A DNA stretch of 64,000 nt from Cenococcum geophilum 1.58 (taxonomy: Eukaryota > Ascomycota > Dothideomycetes > Gloniales > Gloniaceae). The translations under genes were made by a program, and so were the position numbers. The DNA is taken from positions 2,480,001 through 2,544,000 of the forward strand of contig KV748184.1 of the NCBI GenBank assembly GCA_001692895.1, in the 5' to 3' direction. The notes below the pieces were generated by a model. The model made no database searches and was not told where the DNA came from. It saw only the letters and a program-made list of their open reading frames with translations. Below, in pieces: positions 1 to 10,754 of this stretch. The number at the start of each line of letters is the position of its first letter. Within the stretch, counting starts at the first letter, position 1.

Positions 1-1193
1 CAGAATATGTATTACGTGCAATTGTTGAAAGGGGGGTGGCACCACAAAACACCATCAACGCTTGTCATTCCACCATCGAAAAGATAAGGCAGATTCAAGA
101 TGCCCGCATCCAGCACGGGCAGAGAACCGAATCAGCTCAGCAGCAGCAGGTCGCTGAAGGTATCATTCCATCTTTCATCCACGAAACCATTGCTCAGTAT
201 GCTGCAACAGCAGAGCAACGCGAAACATCCCTTCGCACACTTGAGTATAACACTAAACTTCGTGCAGCTGCAGGTACTTTACGCCATTTGAAACGTACAG
301 TCTACGATGCGCAGAATTCCTGGGACTTTGAGAATCCTCCTAAAGACAAAGTCATGATCGAGGAAGGCGGTGTTCTCGTCAGCGAGGAGGAGGATCCAAC
401 CGGAAACGCAAATGAGTGCTACATCGGATTCAAGAAGACTTATGACTTCTACTTCGACTTCTTCAAGCGCGATTCGATCGATGGAAGGGGTCTGAAGCTC
501 GATGGCTTCGTGCATTTTGGCAAAAAATTCGGAAACGCCATATGGGACGGCAGAGATCTGATCTTCGGTGATGGAGACGGCATCATTTTCGATGGCTTCA
601 CAGATGAGCTCGACATTATCGCCCACGAGTTTACCCACGGCGTGGTGCAGTACACAAACCCGCTCAACTACACCTTCCAGAGTGGTGCTCTCAATGAGTC
701 GCTTGCCGACGTCTTTGGCGTTATGGTCAAGCAATGGGCTGAAAAACCGGAGCATCCTCAAACTGTCGATCAAGCCAATTGGCTTATTGGCGAAGGAATC
801 TGGGCTGAAGGCATCAACGGCAGAGCTCTCCGCGACATGAAGAATCCCGGAACGGCTTACAACGATAGATTCGTCGGAAAAGACCCTCAGCCGGCGCACT
901 GGGATCACTTCCAGACGCTTGGCCTCTCCGTAGATCGTGGCGGTGTCCACATCAACTCTGGCATCCCCAATCGTGCCTTTTGCCTTGCTGCTAACATGAT
1001 TGGAGGATACGCCTGGGAAGGCGCTGGTCCTATTTGGTACAAAGCTCTGACGAGTGGTAAGCTCGGCGAAAACGCGACATTCAAGGAGTTCGCCGATCTT
1101 ACTATCGAGAATGCTAGTGAGCATGTGGGTAAGATCAAGGAAGCTTGGACACGGGTTGGTTATCCGTTCCCTGTGAAGAGAGCCGGGCAGTGA
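1..1193 (+). CDS. Protealysin/thermolysin-like (M4) zinc metalloprotease, 5' end outside window
   Basis: Zinc endopeptidase of peptidase family M4. The reading frame is open back to the first base of the window (codons from position 3), so the gene starts upstream; the GTG at 36 is only an internal Val codon. Counting from that GTG, the HEFTH zinc motif has H197/E198/H201, the third zinc ligand is E221 in NESLADVFG (20 residues after H201, the same spacing as thermolysin), and the catalytic His is H305 in GGVHINSGIPNRAF. The segment before it (YVLRAIVERG) resembles the short propeptide of protealysin-like proteases, which have no long pro-domain. No intron is visible. TGA stop at 1191-1193. 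M4 enzymes are mainly bacterial, so bacterial origin by transfer is possible. Family call is firm; cell location and substrate are unknown. Confidence 0.9.
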   Translation, partial: EYVLRAIVERGVAPQNTINACHSTIEKIRQIQDARIQHGQRTESAQQQQVAEGIIPSFIHETIAQYAATAEQRETSLRTLEYNTKLRAAAGTLRHLKRTVYDAQNSWDFENPPKDKVMIEEGGVLVSEEEDPTGNANECYIGFKKTYDFYFDFFKRDSIDGRGLKLDGFVHFGKKFGNAIWDGRDLIFGDGDGIIFDGFTDELDIIAHEFTHGVVQYTNPLNYTFQSGALNESLADVFGVMVKQWAEKPEHPQTVDQANWLIGEGIWAEGINGRALRDMKNPGTAYNDRFVGKDPQPAHWDHFQTLGLSVDRGGVHINSGIPNRAFCLAANMIGGYAWEGAGPIWYKALTSGKLGENATFKEFADLTIENASEHVGKIKEAWTRVGYPFPVKRAGQ

Positions 1194-1659
1194 TAGAACT
1201 GGATTAGAGGCTATTTGGAGCTCCAGATGGAGCGCCCTTTTCACTAGATTTGGATCGATTGATTTGATTGGTGGAGTGGCGGGGATTGAAGCTGGTGGAG
1301 CTCCGGAGCTCCATAGCTTATACCTCTTCGGGAGGAGGATGGAGCGTCTAGTAGTCAATTAGTGGTGCTCCTTATGGCAGGGCGTCTGAAAATTATAGTC
1401 TTAGCCACCTAATATTTTAAGGGACTGTTCGGTTGCAAAACCGTCAGATTGAATATGAACTGAAAGTCCGGCAGAAAGAGCGCGTTCCTTCCCAATATGG
1501 AGGTTTCATATTTGAAACGGAATCTGAATGTGGAGTACAGTAGGATATATGGGATACTAAAAAGGGGATTAATTGTCTAAGGCCTTCGCTAAGGCAATTA
1601 GTATTAGGAATTTCACAAGCAAGAAATCACGGGTCATTAGAAGTGAGCATCGAGTAAGG
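1194..1659. other. Intergenic gap with truncated MITE
   Basis: 3' flank of the metalloprotease and of the convergent Spartan gene. The only structure seen is a truncated repeat from about 1421 (listed separately). The rest is unremarkable. Confidence 0.6.
1421..1535 (+). mobile_element. Truncated copy of PIF/Harbinger-like MITE family
   Basis: Starts GGGACTGTTCGGTTGCAA directly after TAA (1418-1420), followed by the block ACTGAAAGTCCGGCAGAAAG that also occurs in the copies at 47917 and 51074. No right terminal repeat follows, so only the left end is present. The right boundary given here is approximate. Confidence 0.65.
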
Positions 1660-2736
1660 TTAAGGTGGATGCAGCATATCAAGGTGCTGATTAATTTCTC
1701 GCTCTGCTACTGGTAAATCACACACGGGACACGTAACAAGAGACTTCTTTACAAAGGACAGTATACCATCATTGGTTTCATTTCGCCGTCGTTTCAGGCT
1801 GCTGCTACCATTCGATGACGGTTTGGAAACCTCCACTGCCCCCTTGGTAGCTGGCTTCTTGGGGGTGTTGGTTAAGGATTTCTCTGAAGAGGTTTTATCC
1901 CCTTCTTTGACTTTGACCCACCCATCAATCTTATTCTTTTGCCTCCCTGCCCTTGCCTTTGCACTCAAAGACTTCAATTGCTCCTTCGTAAGCTGTGGCT
2001 CTGCAATTTTTGTGTAGGTTCCCCCGCACTCTTCTTCGTGCTTCTTCCACCAGGTGTCGCTCTTTCCCGGGACGCGATTCATGNTTCGTTTTACGAGACC
2101 GAAGAAAGGAGCTTGCTGCCGACAGGGGCCATCACATTGCCAGACATGTGTCCGGTAGCTGTCCACTTCGTCGTGGAAAGTGTGGAAGATGGTAACATGG
2201 TACTCGCCGTGGCTATTGATTGCATCGGCAAGAAGCTGGAAGCCGGCACCGTGGCCAGTACCATCATCTCCTCTCGCATGCCGCCAGGAGGTAATGAGAA
2301 AGAAATAGGCGTGGATAGCTTCATGGAGTAGCGTGTCTATTGTGTCCTCTCGGGGACGGAACTTAAGGAGAGGCTCGGAGAGCTTAATGCGAATGCGGCG
2401 GTAATTTCCGTCGTCATCTTTGGAAAGCTCACAGGTGCCAGCACAGCTTTCAAAGCCTCTGTTAGTAATATGCTTTTATGTTCGGCATGCTGCGGGATTA
2501 AGGGAGAAATACAGTGTCAATCGTGGGGACCACGAGACCTCAACTTGGGAAAGAAGGAGATTACGGAAGTATAGCACATTGTAGAACCCAAATAATTTGT
2601 GTATGTCTACGAAAGGACCCGTGTCTTCGCCGTGTAGAATTTCGTGGATGGACGCCTGTGCCGCTTTCTGCTCCTCCGACAGGGGATCTAGGGTTGCAAT
2701 AGCTTGGAGAGCTGCATCTTCATCGGTGAGTGGCAT
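1660..2736 (-). CDS. Spartan-type SprT metalloprotease with UBZ zinc finger
   Basis: DNA-dependent protease of the Spartan/DVC1 family, which degrades DNA-protein crosslinks at stalled forks in the nucleus. Model: complement(join(1660..2458,2513..2736)), 340 aa. The 54 nt intron 2459-2512 joins SPRLTL to GFESCAGTCELS. The active site HEAIH is at residues 120-124 (minus strand near 2325). A zinc-binding SprT segment follows (WQCDGPCR...CGGTY), then a Lys/Ser-rich linker. The C-terminal CPVCDLP...HLDMLH pattern is a UBZ4-type ubiquitin-binding finger. Start ATG at 2736 gives a normal N-terminus (MPLTDEDAAL). One ambiguous base at 2084 leaves one residue undefined (KRxMNR). Confident family call. 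Confidence 0.9.
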
Positions 2737-3272
2737 GGTGGCGGACTTCTACACCCAGTTCACAGGGTTGAACACAGCATTTGTAATAGTCGTGGCCTCA
2801 TGTATTTCGGGAGTCGGAGAACCATAATTAGCATCAGGGCGTTGGGGTGGAGAGTGTGGCTTTGAAAGTGGCTGTTTAAGCCTAACCCAGGGGGGAGGCG
2901 AGGGGGGTTTTCGCGGGCAAGTGTTGACGATATCGAGACTCGTCACTGGTTCCGACACCCAAAACATTTCCCCCCACGCCTCCTTTGCGCAGGACTGCAT
3001 TCTATAATCTCCCCCAAGTTACGAGGAACCTTCTCGTCGCTTTCTCTTGTAGCTTCATCTTCGTTCGGCGATTTTCTTGCATATAAGCAGTGGCCTATCC
3101 CTGCCCTCATGACGCAAGATTACATGCCCACATGTCTACCTGCTAGACCAGTCGACCCATCAAACGGCAATCCTTCATAGGCACTGCAACTACAACATCT
3201 ATATTCCAGGGGTTTCACCACGCTCCCCGAATGCGTGGCGCCAGCGGCGAGAGATAGCCAGACGTGCTGGAC
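2737..3272. promoter_or_regulatory. Divergent promoter region, SprT (-) / TBC (+)
   Basis: 536 bp between two divergent start codons. It contains a G-rich tract on the plus strand (about 2890-2917) with two runs of six G. Two short open frames (2749-3000 minus and 3120-3317 minus) have no recognisable similarity and the first ends in TAG just before the SprT start, so they are taken as leader sequence. Confidence 0.5.
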
Positions 3273-6200
3273 ATGGATACTGCCAGCGCTGCGGAACTTG
3301 TTCGCACATCGTCTCAAAATTCCGCGTCGAGTCGCAAGAGCAGTACTGCGAAGGTCAAACCACAGAAACGCACGTCAAGTAATTCGCTCAAGCGCACCCC
3401 TTCGCCTGCCGCAGATACCAAGAGCTTCACTTCTTTTCCTTCCCTCTCTCCAACAACAGATTCCTCACCTGTACAATCGCGTGTCAATGGCTGGTTTCGG
3501 TCCGCTGTGGGGGATTCTGGAAACAAGCCAAATGCTGCAGGTACTGCGAACAAGCCTGCCACGGCGGACACACTGAGCGAACCTGTGGCTCCAACAGTGC
3601 GAAAAGTTTCAAAAACGACACAGTCGATAGTAGGCAGCTTAATAGCCTCAACGCTATCAGCAAAAAATCGGACCGCTCTTTTTGACGACACGCCGCAAGA
3701 GCCAGATAAAGTACCGGGGAATCTCCACCATGCAAGCGACCAAAATATCGAGCACACTTTAGAGCGTGTTGGGCCTGTTAAATTGGTCAAGCAGATGGCG
3801 GTGGATTTAGCACAACGAGACGCACAGATCACTGCATTGAGACGCAAGGCGGAAGAGAGGGAAAGGATATTAAGGAAGATGCTGCAGGAATGCGAAGTCT
3901 CCAATATGGACATTGAAAGTCGTCTTCGTGAGTTAGATCGAAGTACAGAGCAGCGTGTCACCAATGGGGATCGTACAGCAAGGGCGAAGAAGAGGGCCGT
4001 TGAGAGTGGGATGGCTGGGACATATCCTGATGACTCTATTGACCAGAGGCTTGCTCGAGCTGTGGAGGACGATGTGTCAGACTATGCTGAAATGATGGGT
4101 GTCACGGGCAGTGCACCTTTGCACGGGCAAGCTTTTCCTGATTTCGACGCTGAATCTATCAACTCGGTTTCAGAAATGCCAACAGAGACCGTGCGCAATT
4201 GGAAGACTTATCTCTGGAGTGGAACAAGCAAAAAAAGCAGTAGAGCGCCTAGTATCTCTAGCAAATTCGACGATGCAGAGGTTCAAACACGGTCGAGGGC
4301 TTCGAGTGGAGCAAGGCTGCCACGCAAAACCATTAATTCTGATACTTTCGTACCTCCGACATCAGGTGCGGACAAGAATGCGAGTGCGGTACCTATACTC
4401 CGGCGCCTTCAAAGCCAAGACCGAGACCACTCAAATGCTTCCTCTCGGAAATCATCTGTGTCGGTCACGTCTTGGGCACTGAAATTAGTTGCTAGCAACA
4501 ATCAGGTGAATCGAGTGGGTGACAAACAAAATACTGTACGCGGCCGAGCAGCTATAGTGGCAGAAGCATCTGGATCTGGCCGCACCCCATCTATGGATTC
4601 TACGAGAACATCTAATTCCGCTAGCAAGGTGCCTCCAACAACTGTCAATGGGCGCGGGCGTGCTCCGCGAAGCTCTTTAGGACCTAATGCGACTATAAAG
4701 AACGTATCTCCTGAGAGCCTGCGGAGCGCAAATGCGGCCTTGGGCCCTACGAGCCCACGCTCACTAGACAGGAATTTGAGCAACCTTGGACCTGTGGAAA
4801 TGGACACAATATTACCAGAGGATTCTCGACCACCGACACTTTTGCAACATCACAGTAACTTCAGCCAGGGCACCGAGTTTCTAACTGATAGATTTGGATT
4901 TATCTATGACCAGAGACGAAAGAAGAGGCAAAGCGAGGCCGCAGCCGCTCTTGCAAAGCAGAAGCGTAGTAGTAACGTTGAATCCTTGGGGGACGCAAGA
5001 TCCGTATTAAGCGCCATTGGACACGGAGAGGATGTTAAAACTCCTGCCGAATCACAAGAGGGGTCTAGGTCTGTCTCGAGACCCGGAAGCGCAAATTCGT
5101 CTATAGAGGAGCAGACTGGGACGCAGCCTGGAAAAAGGTGGCAAGACTTCCTGAAGTTGGCAACGTTCCCTACTGAACTTCTCTCCCACACACCCTCTGC
5201 AGCTCCAATCACTGCGGTCGACTCGATCGAGGTTGAACCTGTTCCGAAACCTGCTCAGGTTATCATCGCGAAGCGTGGATCCCTACCTTTAGCTAGCACC
5301 AACCCACTGCCGTCACCTTCACGTATTGTTTCTGGAAATGCAGAATTTGCCACTGCCACTCCGTCAGTTTTTGTTGACCCCACAAGTCCGATCGATCCGC
5401 AGCATCACCAGCCTGATCCAGTCAAAACTTTACTCGAGCAGCTTACGGAATTGCACGATTCTCTACAGAGAGACAAAACTATCAAATGGAACGAATTCCT
5501 TCGCAAAGTTCGGGCAGAACGTAAGCGTGAGGGCGAGGCCGCCACAGCTATCGAAGGCCGTCCTAATAACCTTATGATGCCGGAAACCTTTCTCACTGAT
5601 GGCGAGCTTGTTGGAGTTGCTGGTCTGGGCAACAAAGGAAAAGTTGGGCGAGCAAAATGGAAAGAATTCAAACAGCTTGTCCTTGGTGGCATTCCCGTCG
5701 CGTATCGGGCGAAGATATGGGCTGAATGTAGCGGTGCCTCTGCCCTGCGTGTTCCAGGTTACTACGACGATTTAGTTAGTAATGGTGTTGACAACCCAAG
5801 CATTGTTGCTCAGATCCAGATGGACATCACTCGTACCCTGACTGACAACATCTTCTTTCGTCGAGGACCGGGTGTTCACAAACTCAACGAAGTTCTTCTT
5901 GCCTACTCACGTCGCAATCCGGAAGTCGGATACTGCCAAGGAATGAACCTGATTACTGCCTGCCTCCTTCTCATCATGCCAACCGCTGAGGACGCGTTTT
6001 GGGTCCTCGCCACCATGATTGAGAACATCCTTCCGCAGAAGTACTACGACCAACATCTTCTTACCTCTCGCGCGGATCAAACTGTCCTCCGGGAATATGT
6101 CGTTGAACTTCTTCCAAAGCTTTCTGCGCATCTTGATGTTCTCGACATTGAACTTGAAGCTCTCACCTTCCAATGGTTTCTCTCTGTATTCACCGATTGC

Positions 6201-6767
6201 TTGTCTGCCGAAGCACTATTTCGCGTCTGGGATGTTGTGCTGTGCATGCATGACGGGTCAACCTTCCTGTTCCAAGTGGCGCTGGCGCTGCTCAAGCTTA
6301 ATGAACAAGCGCTCAAAGAGTGTGACACTGCGGCTGGTGTTTACCATTATATCAATCATCAGATGACGAATCACGCGATTAGCATTGATGGATTGATCCG
6401 AGCTAGTGATGCGCTAAAGAAGGTTATTAAGCGGGGGGATGTCGAAGAGCGCAGGGAGAAAGCTGTAGAAAGAGAGCAGGAGATAATGCGGCAGAGGGAG
6501 GAGGTGAGGAGGGAACGGAAAAGGAAGGCGAAGCTGAGAGCTGCCGAAGAGCTGACAAGTACAAGACAGAAGCATGAATCGGCTGAGCCAGTAGTCGCAT
6601 CGGCACCTGAGGCGGCAGCTTCTCAGCAAAACTCGCCTCTCCGCACACCGTTGTCCACTGCCTCAAACCGCAGTGGGGAACTTGATGAGGAACTCAATCA
6701 GTCACTAGAGGAAATGCAGATTCGGACGCCTCTGCCAATTGAGGAGGAATCAATGTGGCGGGCTTGA
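3273..6767 (+). CDS. TBC-domain Rab GTPase-activating protein
   Basis: Large TBC protein expected to stimulate GTP hydrolysis by a Rab GTPase in membrane traffic. The frame opens with GTG at 3264, but TAG at 3255 closes it upstream and the first ATG is 3273, giving 1,164 aa in one exon. The first 760 residues are Ser/Thr-rich and low complexity, with a coiled coil at about 175-225 (LRRKAEERERILRKML). The TBC domain covers about 800-1030: arginine-finger motif IQMDITR (I848, D851, R854) and glutamine-finger motif YCQGMN (Y887, Q889), both intact, so it should be active. A highly charged helix (EREQEIMRQREEVRRERKRK) follows at about 1055-1110. An extra 5' exon using ATG 3230 cannot be excluded. 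The specific Rab partner cannot be told from sequence. Confidence 0.9.
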   Translation: MDTASAAELVRTSSQNSASSRKSSTAKVKPQKRTSSNSLKRTPSPAADTKSFTSFPSLSPTTDSSPVQSRVNGWFRSAVGDSGNKPNAAGTANKPATADTLSEPVAPTVRKVSKTTQSIVGSLIASTLSAKNRTALFDDTPQEPDKVPGNLHHASDQNIEHTLERVGPVKLVKQMAVDLAQRDAQITALRRKAEERERILRKMLQECEVSNMDIESRLRELDRSTEQRVTNGDRTARAKKRAVESGMAGTYPDDSIDQRLARAVEDDVSDYAEMMGVTGSAPLHGQAFPDFDAESINSVSEMPTETVRNWKTYLWSGTSKKSSRAPSISSKFDDAEVQTRSRASSGARLPRKTINSDTFVPPTSGADKNASAVPILRRLQSQDRDHSNASSRKSSVSVTSWALKLVASNNQVNRVGDKQNTVRGRAAIVAEASGSGRTPSMDSTRTSNSASKVPPTTVNGRGRAPRSSLGPNATIKNVSPESLRSANAALGPTSPRSLDRNLSNLGPVEMDTILPEDSRPPTLLQHHSNFSQGTEFLTDRFGFIYDQRRKKRQSEAAAALAKQKRSSNVESLGDARSVLSAIGHGEDVKTPAESQEGSRSVSRPGSANSSIEEQTGTQPGKRWQDFLKLATFPTELLSHTPSAAPITAVDSIEVEPVPKPAQVIIAKRGSLPLASTNPLPSPSRIVSGNAEFATATPSVFVDPTSPIDPQHHQPDPVKTLLEQLTELHDSLQRDKTIKWNEFLRKVRAERKREGEAATAIEGRPNNLMMPETFLTDGELVGVAGLGNKGKVGRAKWKEFKQLVLGGIPVAYRAKIWAECSGASALRVPGYYDDLVSNGVDNPSIVAQIQMDITRTLTDNIFFRRGPGVHKLNEVLLAYSRRNPEVGYCQGMNLITACLLLIMPTAEDAFWVLATMIENILPQKYYDQHLLTSRADQTVLREYVVELLPKLSAHLDVLDIELEALTFQWFLSVFTDCLSAEALFRVWDVVLCMHDGSTFLFQVALALLKLNEQALKECDTAAGVYHYINHQMTNHAISIDGLIRASDALKKVIKRGDVEERREKAVEREQEIMRQREEVRRERKRKAKLRAAEELTSTRQKHESAEPVVASAPEAAASQQNSPLRTPLSTASNRSGELDEELNQSLEEMQIRTPLPIEEESMWRA

Positions 6768-7611
6768 AGGAATTTCTATTTCTTTCCGTTGTCATTCCAC
6801 ATTTTCTTTGGCTTTCTTTCTCTCTGTGGTTTTCTGGTGGTTGGTCTCTCGCATGGCGTTATATACCAAAGACCTTTGCGTCCATTCCCGTTTCCATTTC
6901 GCATTTGATGGCGCACTTACACAAATACCCAGGGAGGAACTGATTCGAGTTAGATTGAACCTGCTTATAAGAGCCAACATTTTTGCTGCGCAAGGGGCGC
7001 TACATGGCATTAGAGTTTGTCTCTTTGGCGAAAACAAAGATTGCTAGCATCGCTTCGGAGCGTTGGTGGTGTTTGGCTTTTTCTATGTTCATCTCTTCCA
7101 TTTACTTTCCTTTGTCCAAAAAAATTATACCACAGCCTCCTTGGCACTGATCTTCGCTCTGTAACACTAGTATGTCTATACCCATTGCTAAAATTTCGAA
7201 CTCGCCCTATGTTCTTTGTGAGGCCTTGGGCGCTAGGATGCTCTGTGATGCTTTTTGAAGCAATCCTAGACAATCGCTACGATTCCCCGCAGCTCGGCAA
7301 CCATGCTTTTGGTGTGACTAGCTTGAAGCGCTTTTATGTTTGAAGGTAAATCTCTAATAGCGCTTTATCTAAACTAGGCCGTTTTATTCTCCACTTTTGT
7401 AGGTTCACAGTTTCATACATGGTTAGATTCACTTAGACCCATGCGATGATATGCCTTTTTCACATTGAGAAAGTATTTGTGCTTGTTCTCAACTAGTCGC
7501 TTGTTTTCAGGAACGTACATAACTAATCGTAATTAGAACCAAACCTTTAATTATGGTTATATCTATATAATTTATATAATCATCCGCGTCTAAGCAGTGT
7601 GCGACGAATCC
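6768..7611. other. Intergenic gap, nothing recognisable
   Basis: 3' flank of the TBC gene and 3' side of the esterase pseudogene. Short open frames on both strands show no motif. AT-rich around 7545-7590. Confidence 0.5.
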
Positions 7612-8428
7612 AGGCTAGACGTGTTTAGCTGGAGAGTTGTGAAAGAGCAGCTTGTGGGACCAGCATATCAGAACCATGAAAACCCCCCGGTCAAACGTGA
7701 AGCTCTGCCCGAACGCCAGCTGCCCAAAGGCACGAACCGTATGCGACGTTCTCATCCCGAAAACCCTCTGATGAGCCAACATCAATGAAGGCAGAAGAGA
7801 GACGCGACAAATCCGTTGCGCGTGCCGGCACTGCTTAAGGGCTCACCTCCCGCACGATCGCCTAACAGAGCACCTCAGCCGAAAGTATTGCTCTTCCGGC
7901 TCCAAGTCCCTTCGCTGACGTACTGTTTGCTCGACACAGTCTCGTTCCGGTCGTCCAACACAGGACACATGGGAAGCCGGGCGCAGTAGCAGGGCCGCCG
8001 CGATCGCGCACAAGAAGCGCTAGGCTGGCCGCTGGCCCACCCTCAGCAGACATGCCGGATATCATCAGCCTCTCCGGGTCGATTTGGAGCTCTGCGAGAC
8101 TCTCGCCGACCCACTTCGGCCCTGCGTAGCAATCTTAAATGGGGGCTGGGTGCGGGTTTTCCAGCGCGGGCCTGCATTCGATGAACACGCAGACGGCGTC
8201 GCACTCTTCGATCCAGTCGGCCACAATGTTCATCCCCAAGAAGCTATTCGCTAGTATCATGCCGCCGCCGTGGATAAAATATATGCCAGGCTTGCTGACA
8301 CTGGTTATAGGAGTCGTTTCGCTTGTCGACCTAAGTGCATAATTGATCGGGGCTGATCGGAGATTTCTGTGCATTTTTTGACATGAAAACTGTCCAACAA
8401 ATAGATACAAGCTGAACAGACAATTCAT
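7612..8428 (-). pseudogene. Decayed family IV (HSL-type) alpha/beta-hydrolase / esterase
   Basis: Remnant of a carboxylesterase of the hormone-sensitive-lipase family. On the minus strand one can follow, in family order: HGGGM oxyanion motif (about 8260-8275), DCYAGPKWV after a stop, the nucleophile region SGMSAEGG (Ser codon 8048-8050; the expected Gly after Ala is Glu), then in another frame DDRNETVSSKQYVSEGTWSR, then in a third frame FIDVGSSEGFRDENVAY and PGGFHGSDMLVP, which normally carries the catalytic His. Breaks: TAA at 8135-8137, frame change near 7990-8020, TGA at 7875-7877, frame change near 7795-7830, TGA at 7691-7693. Both TGA codons stand where the family has Trp, consistent with TGG to TGA. 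Too many breaks for sequencing error alone. The 5' end is uncertain. Confidence 0.8.
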
Positions 8429-10754
8429 GTTTATAATATTAGTAAAGCTTCCAAGATATTACAGAGTATAAACCTATTGATAAAGTATAAGGGGGGATAA
8501 CAAAACGGCAAACTCAAGTCTAGTACTGTATCGTATAAAATAAGTTCTCGGTATCTTGATCCCCGTTTCCGCTACGTTTGTTACGATCATTCCTAATGCT
8601 CAATCACGCACTGTTAGAGGACACTAGGAGGAGGAGATATGCATGAGAGTATCACGTCCGGATAGGTTTATTCAATAACTAAGCAGTTAAATGGTGCAAA
8701 CAGGTGAGTCCTCGAATTAGTTCCGCGATATTTTTGTGGTGGAGCGTATCTTAGAAGGTGTTTATTAATATGGCGAGGATACATAAATAACATCGCGATA
8801 TAACTATAGGTGCCAGCAAGCCAGGGCGACGGTTCGATGTTGGGTGATGAGAGAGGGCTGTGATAAACACGGCAAACAGAGGGTTCGTACGAGGGCCGAG
8901 AATAGTGCTTAATCTCTTACGGACGCAGTAAGTGCATTTTCTAGAATCCATCTCTTCAATCTCTCAGCGAGCTTCATCGCTCAATGTGCAATCCTTTATT
9001 AAATATGCATATATCAGAGGCAAGAAGGTTGCCTCTGATTTTGCTGTAGCTGTTCTCGGCCGGCTGGGAGCTTTTCAGCTGGTGGCGTTCCGCAGTTCTA
9101 GGGAGGATTGAAGATATCTTGTGAATTCCGCTGAGTGAGAAGTATAAGGTAGTCAATGGCATGCTAGCCCGGTGGACGCAGCAATGGTTTCTAGGCTTGT
9201 AAAAGACTGCTCGTTTAGCTCCTGGAGGCTGAATAAATTATGTGTTAAAATCCGCTTGGTGTAACTCATGTCAGCAACTTGAGATGACCTCAGACGCCCA
9301 GAAATTTTGGAGAAAATAGACATAATCGGTGAGATGATAACGGCAATGGAGGAAAAGCAAAACGGCTGATAGATGGCAAGGGTCGCTTCACGTTGAAGGC
9401 CTGCTATGTCAGAATGCACAATGGCTAACTTAGGACGAAAGGATATGTGGTGATGCATGCACAGCCGGAGGTGAGGATAAGGTGTATATGTGCACAGACC
9501 ATAACCTGGACGAGTTGAGATTGAGCTTCGGTCCATGATGGACGGATGATCTTTTCCATGCGGGAAGCTGAAAGCGTAAATCACCCGATCTAGCCCGGGG
9601 AGGGCTGTTCGCGGCTGGAAAAATGGAAAAAGACAACGTGTCCATGCCGTCCGATAGGTCGAAGGATAGCTGTGGCGTTTGGATCAACACATCTCATGCA
9701 TTCACCATATGCACCATTCAAGCCCCGCGCTTCTGAGTATGCATATGTCAACATATGCATATCGCTGCTGCTGTCGAGGCAAAGCAGCGAATAGTTGCCG
9801 CGCTACACTCGCTGATTTTCCTGCTTCATGTGCTGTTGCATAACCGCCGACAACGGTGGTGGTACGAAGAGGTACATTGAGTACTTCAGCTCACAAAGCC
9901 AATCTTGGAGCAGGAAAAAGCACGTGTGTTAGCCAATCGCAATATTCAAAATTTAATGCGTCCAGCATCGTAGCGCTTTTGCAGTATCGCTCGCACTTGG
10001 CGCAGAACCGATGAAATTCCTCGGTCGATCCAACCCACAAGGCTAACTAGATGGAGGTGAAGATATGCATCGCGTGATAAACATGGTCATCTGGATTGAG
10101 ACAGTTAGTCATACACGCAGAAGGAGCTGTGCTTGTTAGATGCGTGAGCTGTTGGATTTTTGGCACACGAGGCGTGTTCTTGGATTGCTCGGTGGAAGTT
10201 ATGTTGATCCTGTTGCTTCGGGTTGGGCGAGCCCATACTTACCAGGGTAGATGAAAACATGTGCTCCTGTGGAGTGCATACCAAGGTATATTCTGGTTAT
10301 TCGCACCGAACGATTGTTAAATTGTCTTTTGGGGCATCAGAGTAAATCCTGCCTTGCCTTGAGTGTATCCATAAGATGTCGTATCAAACTGTAGTCTAAT
10401 GGCGTTTTTCATATAGAGCCTAATAGTCCATAGTATTGTGAGTGTTGCTGAGGCTCTGGTGCTACTCTCGAAAATGTCTAGTGGTGCGGGAAAGGCATGA
10501 CCAAGTGAAGGAAGGTTGAAAATATCAATTATAATAGGATGGAATGTAAGGTCGTGAGCTCGGAATTGCTGATATATTGTTGGCTTTTCCAGTTAAAAAA
10601 GAAGAGGGAGGGCAAGAGCGAGGCGAACACTGGCAAAGGCTACGATCACACTCAACATGTCGACAAACACTGATGAAGCTCTGTTCATTATCTCTTGACT
10701 TAGGTTGTGGTGCCGCGAGTAATTTAATTCGAATTAGATAGCCCATTAGATGCC
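8429..10754. other. 2.3 kb gap without recognisable gene
   Basis: Only short open frames (for example 9153-9584 minus) without motifs. A perfect 10 bp inverted repeat with 4 nt spacer lies at 9738-9761. Several further ATGCAT/CATATG palindromes occur at 9000-9010 and 9450-9460. Otherwise nothing is seen. Confidence 0.5.
9738..9761. repeat. Perfect 10 bp inverted repeat
   Basis: TATGCATATG, spacer TCAA, CATATGCATA. The arms are exact reverse complements. It may be a binding site for a dimeric regulator or a chance palindrome; no gene starts nearby. Confidence 0.6.

Noticed and set aside
36-1193. Start of the M4 protease at GTG 36
   Set aside because: The frame is open to the window edge and upstream codons continue the protease propeptide-like sequence; fungi start at ATG.
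8135-8428. A 97-residue hypothetical gene on the minus strand
   Set aside because: It is the first intact stretch of the broken esterase; conserved sequence continues past its stop in the same frame.
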